26,300 nt of DNA from positions 1 through 26,300 of the forward strand of contig CAJPVJ010000402.1 of NCBI GenBank assembly GCA_905397405.1. Reading direction: 5' to 3'. The translations under genes and the position numbers were made by a program. The stretch is from Oppiella nova (taxonomy: Eukaryota > Arthropoda > Arachnida > Sarcoptiformes > Oppiidae). Below the pieces are notes generated by a model. It had not been told where the DNA came from. It searched no databases and saw only the letters and a program-made list of their open reading frames with translations. Below, piece by piece: positions 1-7,450 of the stretch (its first letter is position 1; each line of letters starts with the position of its first letter).

Positions 1-305
1 TTAGCATATGTTAAAAAAATTATCTTAAAATTAAATAGATCTTCTTCTAAAAATTATCTATCTCTACATAATTAGAGCTCTCCCTCTATTCTTATTATAA
101 AAATTTATCTATCAACAGTCCCACAATAGAAGAATGGCACACCCTAGTGTCTAGTTTGCTAACCCAAATTGAGGATACTGGTACTATTTGTGTTAATATT
201 GTACAACAAGTTTACAAATAATTTTTTTAAATAAATAATTACACTACAATAACTTAATGATAACACAGATTGCAAATTTACTGATACCGTTACAAGGCTG
301 ATGAC

Positions 306-383
306 TAGCCTATGAAGATTTTAAAGGTTCTAAAATACCTGAAAGGCTCTGCTTCTTTAAGTGTGTAAATTTTTCATAGGCTA
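306..383. repeat. 78-bp imperfect palindrome
   Basis: The outer arms TAGCCTATGAA (306-316) and TTCATAGGCTA (373-383) are perfectly complementary over 11 bp. Inner arms TTAAAG (about 320-325) and CTTTAA (about 355-360) extend the fold inward. The unit could form a long hairpin in RNA or cruciform DNA. It lies about 125 bp beyond the stop of the ABC transporter gene, so it may help end that transcript. It could also be a small palindromic repeat of the kind known in Rickettsia, but I cannot match it to a named family. Confidence 0.5.
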
Positions 384-454
384 CATAATGCACTTATATA
401 CCTAGGAGCAATAAAATGACTAAAAATATATATGATTGTGTAAATCTTTAATAA

Positions 455-484
455 CATATCATTTTTAAAGCAAAAAATGATATG
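455..484. terminator. Hairpin downstream of the ABC transporter gene
   Basis: A perfect 12-bp inverted repeat has arms at 455-466 (CATATCATTTTT) and 473-484 with a 6-base loop. It begins 24 bp beyond the stop codon of the minus-strand ABC transporter gene, where a terminator is expected. The stem is almost all A and T. On the minus strand there is no clean T tract after it, so this is not a textbook rho-independent terminator. A second short dyad (GACCA, T, TGGTC) sits right next to it at about 486-496. Confidence 0.4.
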
Positions 485-507
485 AGACCATTGGTCCAGC
501 TTATGTA

Positions 508-2289
508 CTAATCATTAAATTTCTTTACTTGCGCTTCCCACATAGATTGATAGCACTTTCCCTGAACTAATAAAGATTTATGAGTACCTACTTCGATAAT
601 TTTTCCTTCTTCAAAAACAAGAATATAATCCATATCAAGTAATGTTGATAGTCTATGGGCAATTACTATTGTTGTTTTGCCTTCCATAAGGTTCCAAAGA
701 GACTTTTGAATAAAATTTTCAGTAATTGAATCAAGTTGTGAAGTAGCCTCATCCAATATTAAAATTGGAGCATTTTTGAGGATAGCTCTAGCAATTGCTA
801 CCCTTTGTCTTTGTCCTCCAGAAAGCTTAATGCCTCGTTCACCAACTAAAGAATTATAACCTTGTGGTAAGATTTGTATAAACTCATGAGCGTAAGCTTT
901 TTTAGCAGCTTCAATAACTTCTTCATCAGTGGCATCTAACTTTCCATAACGAATATTTTCTAATAATGTACGGTGAAATAAAGCCGGATCCTGAGGAACT
1001 ATACTTATAAGTGATCTTAATGAACTTTGAGTAACATGCCTAATATTTTGTCTATCTATTATTATCTGTCCTGATGTAACATCAAATAATCTTAAAATTA
1101 AATTTACAAAAGTAGATTTACCACTACCAGAATGTCCTACTAATCCAATTTTTTGACCAGCCGGAATCGTAAGAGATTCAATATTGAACAAATTTCTTTC
1201 TCCTTTATAGTTAAACCTAACTTGATTAAATATTATTTCACCATTTTTTATCAAAAGTGGTTTAGCATGTGGTATATCTTGAATTTCATGGGGTATTGAA
1301 ATATGTTTTAGACTGTGATTACACTTTCCTATGATATCATTAATTTCATTGATTTGGTCAGTAAGAAACCAAATATTGTCTGTTACATAAAGTGCTAGCC
1401 CTAGTATAAATGCAAAATCACCAGTAGTGACTAGATTATTGATTTTGCATTTAATTAGAGTAATCATTATAATTCCTACTAAAATAGTAATAGATAAACC
1501 TTGAATTAATGAAAACTTAAACAAGAACTTTTCCTTGACACAAAACTTATCTGTAACACAATAAATGTATTTTTGTATATCTTCAACTTCAAGTTTTTCC
1601 CTAGCAAATAGCTTTAAATTAATTGAGTTTGTTATACTATCAATAACTTTACCTGATAATATAGTTTGACTCTTAGCATATTCATTAGACAATGATTGAA
1701 TGCGATTGGAATATAATGCACTCATACCAACAAATAAACTAATCCAAATAAATAGCACTAGAGAGAAAATTGGATTTACAAAATATACACTTACAAGAGC
1801 AAAAATTGCTTGTATAAAGCCTCGAATAATAGGCATAGATATATTAAAAGTAATATTCTCAATATTATCTGCTAAAGTAATAATGTTATTTGCTATAGCT
1901 CCAGAAAAGTTTTCTTGATAAAACCTATATGAATGTCTATGTACATAAATAAATAGGCGACTTATTATAGAACGCTTTATTTTAGGAGCTATTTTAAAGT
2001 TTAGATAGTTTAGTATACGCCAAGATATATGATGTGCTTCAAAATTTAAGACAAAGAAAGCTGCTGGCCAAAAAACAATTTTTAAAAGAGACTCTCTATT
2101 ATCAGTTACTTCAACAGCATCAATTAAAACTTTAATGAGATAAGAATTTATTGTTCCGTAAGATGCTGATATAGTTGCAAGTAATATTAGACAACAAATA
2201 TGTAGTTTATAAGGAGTTAATACTGAAATTATAAATTTCAAAAATTTTTTTTCTAAATTATTATTTGCCAAATCATTAGGTTTTACCAT
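508..2289 (-). CDS. ABC transporter, fused permease/ATPase (MsbA-type exporter)
   Basis: This 593-residue inner-membrane half-transporter is expected to work as a homodimer exporting a lipid, drug or peptide. The N-terminal part (about 20-320) carries the hydrophobic transmembrane segments. The ATPase domain (about 345-585) has an intact Walker A GHSGSGKS (385-392), a Q-loop Gln at 433 in VPQDP, the signature LSGGQ (489-493), Walker B ILILDE (509-514) and an H-loop His545. The length is normal for the family. The start is supported by GAGG about seven bases upstream of ATG. It lies 176 bp downstream of the PPTase gene on the same strand. Because it neighbours a peptide synthetase it is a candidate exporter of the product. 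A housekeeping MsbA-like lipid flippase is the alternative. Confidence 0.92.
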   Translation of the reverse strand: MVKPNDLANNNLEKKFLKFIISVLTPYKLHICCLILLATISASYGTINSYLIKVLIDAVEVTDNRESLLKIVFWPAAFFVLNFEAHHISWRILNYLNFKIAPKIKRSIISRLFIYVHRHSYRFYQENFSGAIANNIITLADNIENITFNISMPIIRGFIQAIFALVSVYFVNPIFSLVLFIWISLFVGMSALYSNRIQSLSNEYAKSQTILSGKVIDSITNSINLKLFAREKLEVEDIQKYIYCVTDKFCVKEKFLFKFSLIQGLSITILVGIIMITLIKCKINNLVTTGDFAFILGLALYVTDNIWFLTDQINEINDIIGKCNHSLKHISIPHEIQDIPHAKPLLIKNGEIIFNQVRFNYKGERNLFNIESLTIPAGQKIGLVGHSGSGKSTFVNLILRLFDVTSGQIIIDRQNIRHVTQSSLRSLISIVPQDPALFHRTLLENIRYGKLDATDEEVIEAAKKAYAHEFIQILPQGYNSLVGERGIKLSGGQRQRVAIARAILKNAPILILDEATSQLDSITENFIQKSLWNLMEGKTTIVIAHRLSTLLDMDYILVFEEGKIIEVGTHKSLLVQGKCYQSMWEAQVKKFND

Positions 2290-2465
2290 TGCTTTTCCTC
2301 AATAACTACTTGATTTAAATATAACACAACATTTAGGTAAAAAACTTATTAATGTAGAGCTATGTATTCAAAATAGAAATAATTTTTCAAGTGCTGTCTT
2401 ATTTGTTAATTATAAAATATGAAAAATTATAAAGAGCTATAAAAAAACATAAAGATCAGTTTTTA

Positions 2466-3257
2466 TTATGATTTAGTGAAATGCTGAGTTTTTATTTTAT
2501 TAAAAATGTCTTTTTGACTATCTATTTCCACATAGGTTATTTGGTGAACTTTATGTTCAGTAGCAATAGCTCCTGAATAATTAGGCATAAATTCTAACGG
2601 AAAGTGATACCATGCTTGTTTATGTTGATTTTCTGCTCTAGTAAGAAAGATTTTATCACCTGGTGATAAAGACAAAGTTTCTATAGTATTAATTGGATAA
2701 GTTAACCCTTGACCATTTGCTTTAATTAAAGACTCTTTTTTAGTCCATGTATGATAAAAAAACTTCAATTTCTCATCAATTTTGAGGGTAGTAAAAAAAT
2801 CATATTCTTGAGAGGTAAGTATTAGATAAGCAAGTTCTTGAACATCTAAAGTATTATCATGCATCTCTATGTCAATACCAACTCTATAATTTAGAGATAC
2901 AACATAACTAGCTATATTATATGAATGAGACATATTAAATTGGATGTTACTATGTCTTAAAAAAGGTTTGCCATATTTATTATGAATAAATTCTATGCAT
3001 TGAGGAGGTTTTTGAGTATAATAACTTAAAATATGCCTTAGAATTCCATGTGATATAATATACTTATAACTTAAACTACTAGTGTGATATTTTTTAGCTT
3101 GTATCTGTTCTTCAGTAGAAAGACACTCCCAAAATTGAGCTACATTTTTTTCGCATTTGTCCAAATTAACTATGTAAGCAAATATTGAATTCTGACTAAA
3201 TTCTAATTGATTTATAAAATCCCTTTCAAGAATACTAGAAATACAACTCTTTGACAT
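2466..3257 (-). CDS. 4'-phosphopantetheinyl transferase, Sfp type
   Basis: This 263-residue enzyme is predicted to move phosphopantetheine from coenzyme A onto the carrier-protein serine of a synthetase, turning apo into holo form. Family motifs are present: NKYGKPFL (93-100) followed by FNMSHS, GIDIE with metal ligands Asp129 and Glu131, and WTKKESLIKANGQGL (171-185) with Glu175 and Lys179. The length is somewhat above the 220-240 residues common for Sfp types and unlike the short AcpS that serves fatty-acid synthesis. The synthetase has a carrier domain with a GGDS motif, so this is probably its dedicated activator. The ribosome-binding site is weak. ABC exporter and PPTase could form one transcript. 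Confidence 0.93.
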   Translation of the reverse strand: MSKSCISSILERDFINQLEFSQNSIFAYIVNLDKCEKNVAQFWECLSTEEQIQAKKYHTSSLSYKYIISHGILRHILSYYTQKPPQCIEFIHNKYGKPFLRHSNIQFNMSHSYNIASYVVSLNYRVGIDIEMHDNTLDVQELAYLILTSQEYDFFTTLKIDEKLKFFYHTWTKKESLIKANGQGLTYPINTIETLSLSPGDKIFLTRAENQHKQAWYHFPLEFMPNYSGAIATEHKVHQITYVEIDSQKDIFNKIKTQHFTKS

Positions 3258-3333
3258 ATAAGTTAATTACCATTTAAATTTGGGTATTTATATAATTTTA
3301 CCGTTTTAAATGATACTTTTATTCACCTTATAT

Positions 3334-4573
3334 CTATATTTTGAACTTTTGTAATAATCTTTCAAATAAGATGGTAAAAGCTCCATTTCCAAGTACATTA
3401 ATTGAAGTTATTAGTAGATCCTGTAAAACATAGATGATAGTAAGAGTACTTATGCTTTCTATAGACATTCCAAGATACTCTTGTAGAATTGGTAATATAA
3501 TTACTATACATCCTCCTGGTATACCTACCGCATGACAAATTTACTACACTAATGAAAAAAACATATACAAGAAAAGTATTTATGTCAGGTAAAGTTTCTC
3601 CAAATAAAGTTAGTAACGCAAGAGCAGTAATAATTATTATCATAATTATCACCAATAATATGTATATTAAAACAGTACTAATAGCTATAAACTTAGCAAA
3701 CTTAGAATTCGGTAAATTCTTTTTTATACCTATTAACGTAATAGGTATAGTAGCTATGCTAGACATTGTAACAAAAGCAGTTAATCCAGCAGGTAACATA
3801 TTAAATAATGTGTGGTAGATTTTGTTATTTAATACTTTACTAGCTAATAAATATACAACTTAATATATAAGTTACGACTACTATTATATTGGATAAAATT
3901 ATAGGTAAATAGTATTTTACAAGTAATAAAAATGTACCATCGTAAAATAATTTGAGCATATATCCAAATATATAATATAAGGGTAGTATTGATGTAAAAA
4001 TTTTAGTTAGTAATATAGTTAAAAATTTCTGAATTCTATGCAATTTGGAGTTAATTTCTTGTCTAATTGAACCAGACAAAGGTAAAAAAACAAGTATAAG
4101 TGATATTATAGTAACATATTTAATATTGATATATTGACTAAGTATTACTGCAACCAATGGAGATATACTATTAGTAGGAATTAAATTTGTTTGTACTGAA
4201 AAATTAGGTAGAAAAAAAATATGACTAAATCCATAAGCTGTTAACATGCAGCAAAAATTTGAAAAAAAATTGCTAATAAAAGCAATATTAGATAATAGAA
4301 AGCGTTGTGTCCAATAGACACTAGAGAGTAAAGTAAGTAAGTTGATACTATAAAAGGAAGAAATAACATAAAAATTTCTGCGATTACTATACTTAAAGTA
4401 TAAAAAAATCTAACAGATATTAAGGAAATATAATTAGAAATTATATAGCTAAACACAAAGCAACATAATAGACGTTCAAACGGGTTTTGTAAAATTTTTT
4501 GAAAAATACCTATATCTACCCTCATCCTATACTCTTTCATATACGATATTTTTATTTTATTATAATTTTCCAT
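3334..4573 (-). pseudogene. Degraded dicarboxylate/amino-acid:cation symporter (DAACS/GltP-like)
   Basis: Several minus-strand fragments join end to end into one membrane transporter. The first (4241-4573) and second (3840-4247) overlap in different frames and hold hydrophobic segments. The third (3398-3799) starts with LPAGLTAFVTMSSIATIPITL, which resembles the conserved serine-rich substrate-binding hairpin of sodium/proton-dicarboxylate symporters. A last piece in another frame reads GIPGGCIVIILPILQEYLGM, then INVLGNGAFTILFERLLQKFKI, ending at a TAG at 3334-3336. That is the usual C-terminal part of the family. At least three frame breaks (about 4245, 3800-3840 and 3530) separate the pieces, so no functional protein is expected. 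It probably transported glutamate, aspartate or a C4-dicarboxylate. It sits inside the peptide cluster but has no evident role there. Confidence 0.8.
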
Positions 4574-4668
4574 TTATGTATACCAATTAAGTTTTTGTTA
4601 TGTTTAATCACATAAGGTTTATTACTATTCGAAGAACTTAAACAAAAATATTTCAATCCAGAGAAAAA

Positions 4669-4693
4669 TGATTTACAAATAACAAAAAATTTA
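4669..4693 (+). promoter_or_regulatory. Possible promoter of the MbtH gene
   Basis: In the divergent space between the decayed symporter and the MbtH-like gene, TTACAA is followed after about 16 bases by TACACT. Both hexamers match sigma-70 consensus only partly, and in sequence this AT-rich such matches arise by chance. It is the best candidate upstream of the start at 4738. Confidence 0.25.
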
Positions 4694-4737
4694 ATACACT
4701 AAAATAAGTTAACTATTTTTACAAATAGGTTTACATT

Positions 4738-4923
4738 ATGTCAAATGATGAAGAATATATATGTTTAGTAAATAGCGAAGAGCAGTACTCAATATGGTTT
4801 GCATGGAAGGAGGTTCCTAATGAATGGAAGAAAGTAGGACCTAAAGGTAATAAGGAGGAATGCTTAAAATATATAAGCAGTGTATGGACTGATATGAGAC
4901 CAAAAAGTCTTAGAGAAAAGTAG
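4738..4923 (+). CDS. MbtH-like protein (NRPS adenylation-domain partner)
   Basis: This 61-residue protein matches the MbtH family along its whole length. It has LVNSEEQYSIW (10-20), WKEVPNEW (23-30), ECLKYISSVW (41-50) and the hallmark WTDMRPKSLRE (50-60), with the conserved tryptophans in place. MbtH proteins bind the adenylation domains of peptide synthetases and improve their folding and activity. Finding one is strong independent evidence that the window encodes a genuine NRPS pathway. It stands alone rather than fused to a synthetase. It precedes the MFS gene by 62 bp and is probably co-transcribed with it. AGG lies about nine bases before the ATG. A longer minus-strand frame over the same bases is only a shadow. 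Confidence 0.95.
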   Translation: MSNDEEYICLVNSEEQYSIWFAWKEVPNEWKKVGPKGNKEECLKYISSVWTDMRPKSLREK

Positions 4924-4985
4924 AATGGAGAAGTAATTTCTTTGTTCATTGATTTAAGATACAATAGTTGTAGCCTCTTACTAAA

Positions 4986-6230
4986 ATGCAAATAATTATG
5001 AAAACAACAATAATTTTAATTTTAAGCGTTTTTGGTAATGCATTAGAATTGTACAGCTTTACGTTGTATACAATTTTTGTTAGTCAAGTTGCTGATGTTT
5101 TCTTTCCGTTTGAAGATAAGCTAATATCAATATTAGCTAGCTTTGGAACATTTGCTACCGGATTTATAACTCGACCATTAGGAGCTATTATTTTTGGCCA
5201 TTTAGGAGATAAATATGGTAGAAAATATGCGTTGTCAATATCAATGATACTTATGACTTTTCCTACGGTACTTATCGGATTACTTCCAAGTTATCAAATT
5301 TTAGGTATTTTTTCTCCTGTGCTACTTATTTGCTGTAGGCTAATTCAGGGAATATGTATAGGAGGCGAACATAATGGAGCAGCTATATTTGCAATCGAGC
5401 ATATGGGCAATAAGTACAATCCAGGCTTCATTGGTGGTTTGGTAAGTGGTTCTTGCTTTATTGGTACATTGCTAGGCACTTTAGCAGGATCAATCTGTTT
5501 AAATCCAATAATGCCTAGTTGGGCATGGAGAATACCTTTCTTATTGGGAGGATGTATGGGTTTTATTGTTTATTTTGTACGAACAAAAATTCAAGAAACA
5601 CCACAATTTGTTGATAGTAAAGAAATAAAAAAAATACCATTATTAGCAGCCCTAAAAAATAGTAAGGGATCTTTAATTATGACTTTTACTGTAGGTAGTT
5701 TAGATGGAGTATTTTGTTATACTTTACTAGGTTTTATGAATATATATTTATCTAAATATTTAGATATCAAGCCCCATTTATCTATACTTTTGAGTAGTAT
5801 AACATCAATTACTATAATACTACTCTGTCCTATAAATGGATATTTAGCCAATAAAGTAGGGAATGCAAAATTTTTGATATTAGCCAATATTGTAATTATA
5901 TTTAGCTCTATACCATTATTTATGCTTTTTTCTATAGATAATATTTATCTACTAATAATGGCTTTTATAATATTTGGTATTCTAACCACAACTATTTTAG
6001 GTCCTCAGCATTCATTTTTTCAAGAGCTGTTTCCTGTTAGAGAAAGATATAGTGGCATAGCAGTAAGCTATTGTATGGGTATTTCTCTTTCAGGTGGAAC
6101 TACTCCTATAATTTTAACTATATTAGTTGAAGCTTTACAAAATAGACTTATTCCAGCATTTTTATTAATGAGCTACTCACTAATATGTTTGCTATCTATT
6201 TTATATTTTTTTAAACCTTCTCAGCATTAA
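4986..6230 (+). CDS. MFS transporter, metabolite:H+ symporter (ProP-like) family
   Basis: This 414-residue integral membrane protein has about twelve hydrophobic segments. The N-terminal half carries the loop 2-3 signature GHLGDKYGRKYAL (about 71-83), preceded by FITRPLGAIIFGHLG. Further on come RLIQGICIGGEHNGA and WAWRIPFLLGG, typical of the proline/betaine-type metabolite:H+ symporters that are numerous in Rickettsiales. The ordinary role would be proton-coupled uptake of an osmolyte, amino acid or organic acid from the host cytosol. Its position directly after MbtH suggests a link to the peptide pathway, either bringing in a precursor or moving the product, but family members usually import. 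Two in-frame ATGs (4986 and 4998) are possible and neither has a clear ribosome-binding site. The frame is intact. Confidence 0.88.
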   Translation: MQIIMKTTIILILSVFGNALELYSFTLYTIFVSQVADVFFPFEDKLISILASFGTFATGFITRPLGAIIFGHLGDKYGRKYALSISMILMTFPTVLIGLLPSYQILGIFSPVLLICCRLIQGICIGGEHNGAAIFAIEHMGNKYNPGFIGGLVSGSCFIGTLLGTLAGSICLNPIMPSWAWRIPFLLGGCMGFIVYFVRTKIQETPQFVDSKEIKKIPLLAALKNSKGSLIMTFTVGSLDGVFCYTLLGFMNIYLSKYLDIKPHLSILLSSITSITIILLCPINGYLANKVGNAKFLILANIVIIFSSIPLFMLFSIDNIYLLIMAFIIFGILTTTILGPQHSFFQELFPVRERYSGIAVSYCMGISLSGGTTPIILTILVEALQNRLIPAFLLMSYSLICLLSILYFFKPSQH

Positions 6231-6314
6231 TTAAGAATGTATATCTATAATTTTAAGAAAAATAATAGCTTACTTATTTCTACTAAATAAAAGTAGAACT
6301 AATAAGAGTTTATG

Positions 6315-6337
6315 TAAAGTAAATTAGTTTTACTTTA
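6315..6337. terminator. Possible hairpin after the MFS gene
   Basis: A perfect 9-bp inverted repeat (TAAAGTAAA at 6315-6323 and TTTACTTTA at 6329-6337) with a five-base loop lies 85 bp after the MFS stop codon. The stem is AT-rich and is followed by TTTATAAAA rather than a pure T run, so the terminator role is uncertain. Confidence 0.3.
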
Positions 6338-6403
6338 TTTATAAAATTAGTTAATATTAAATTATTAGGTTAGAGTTAACAAGTGCTTTCAATATAGATA
6401 AAA

Positions 6404-6429
6404 GTACTTAAAAAAGTACATGTTATGCT
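6404..6429 (+). promoter_or_regulatory. Possible extended -10 promoter with overlapping dyad
   Basis: TG, one base, then TATGCT (6421-6429) resembles an extended -10 element about 40 bp before the oxygenase start. The dyad GTACTT (6404-6409), four bases, AAGTAC (6414-6419) covers the spacer just upstream, where an operator could act. No convincing -35 box is present. Confidence 0.3.
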
Positions 6430-6469
6430 AATCTTATTTAAAGCTTTATAATTCTTAAGTAAGGGTATT

Positions 6470-7345
6470 ATGAGTAAAATTGACAGAATAAGTAAGGTCA
6501 GTATTGAAGAGTTTCAACTGAAATACATAGTAAAAAATAAGCCTGTTATTATTACAGATGGAATGGAGAATTGGGAAGCACGCACAATATGGACTATAGA
6601 TTATTTTATAACTAACTATGGTGAAGAGGAAGTACAACTTTATGATGACTTATTTAATTTAATAGATGTAATTACTTTAAAGGAATATATTGATGAGTAT
6701 TTTGGACAAAAAAATTCAAATTTAATAAATAACAGGATCATACCATATGTTAGATGGTATACTAAGCTTAAAAACCATGAGTTTGTTTGGGCAGATAGTG
6801 TTTTTAATAAAATACAAGATCATTGGGAATTACCTTATTTTCTTCCTGAAAATAATTATTTGTTGCCATATAATTTTAACATAGGGAAACCCCTTAGTCC
6901 TAATAAAGATAAATTTCCAGCAAAAGGATTTTTTGTTTCTGCAAAAGGAGCTAAGACTAAGCTACATTACGATCCTTGGTGTTCTGATGCTGTACTATGT
7001 CAACTTTATGGCAGTAAAAAAATAACTATGTATAGTCCAGAGCAAAAGAAATTTCTTTGCCAAAATGACAAGCTAGTGGATATAAGGAACCCTGATCACA
7101 ATAAATTTCCATATTTTAAGCAAGCTATTCCTGATTTTATTGACACTCTAAATCCTGGAGAAATCGTATTTTTTCCTCATAATTGGCTACATGATGTACT
7201 CACCATTGAAGATAGTATTTCAGTAACGTGGAATTTTGTCCATATAAGTACTTGGGCTTCTTTTTTTAATTATTTAATTAATAATCCAAAAGCTGAAGAA
7301 TTAGAAGTCATTAAATTTTTTTTAAGCAATAATGAAAATTATTAA
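6470..7345 (+). CDS. JmjC/cupin-8 family Fe(II)/2-oxoglutarate oxygenase
   Basis: This 291-residue cytosolic protein is predicted to hydroxylate a substrate using iron, oxygen and 2-oxoglutarate. The iron facial triad is visible as LHYDPW (His166, Asp168) and FFPHNWLHDV (His241). GSKKITMY (181-188) supplies a lysine in the position often used to bind 2-oxoglutarate. The N-terminal part (SIEEFQLKYIVKNKPVIITDGMENW is the start of this region) is typical of cupin-8 proteins. AAGGG lies upstream of the ATG. The gene stands between the MFS gene and the convergent synthetase, so a tailoring role such as hydroxylating the serine or peptide product is attractive. Cupin-8 proteins also hydroxylate ribosomal or other proteins, so the substrate is unknown. 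Confidence 0.85.
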   Translation: MSKIDRISKVSIEEFQLKYIVKNKPVIITDGMENWEARTIWTIDYFITNYGEEEVQLYDDLFNLIDVITLKEYIDEYFGQKNSNLINNRIIPYVRWYTKLKNHEFVWADSVFNKIQDHWELPYFLPENNYLLPYNFNIGKPLSPNKDKFPAKGFFVSAKGAKTKLHYDPWCSDAVLCQLYGSKKITMYSPEQKKFLCQNDKLVDIRNPDHNKFPYFKQAIPDFIDTLNPGEIVFFPHNWLHDVLTIEDSISVTWNFVHISTWASFFNYLINNPKAEELEVIKFFLSNNENY

Positions 7346-7450
7346 AAGCTTCTTTTTTCATACTTCTTAAAAACTTGCTACAAAATAAAAAACATAAAAC
7401 TCATTTTACATCCCAAATTTACCTTTTTATGTTGGGCTGCTATTCAATAT

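Larger units (their letters stand above)
1..507. other. Left-edge stretch without a convincing gene
   Basis: No complete gene is visible here. A reading frame without a start codon runs from 72 to a TAA at 219-221 on the plus strand and encodes about 49 residues, including PTIEEWHTLVSSLL. It has a protein-like composition and may be the decayed C-terminus of an old gene, but I do not recognise it. The rest is AT-rich sequence containing two inverted repeats (306-383 and 455-484), listed separately. Both lie beyond the 3' end of the ABC transporter gene. Confidence 0.4.

Noticed and set aside
3552-3818. Plus-strand open frame of 88 codons
   Set aside because: It lies opposite the symporter pseudogene, whose minus-strand translation shows real family motifs. 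The plus frame is an AT-rich shadow.
4731-4991. Minus-strand open frame of 86 codons
   Set aside because: It covers the MbtH gene in antisense and has no recognisable motif, while the plus-strand frame is a full MbtH match.
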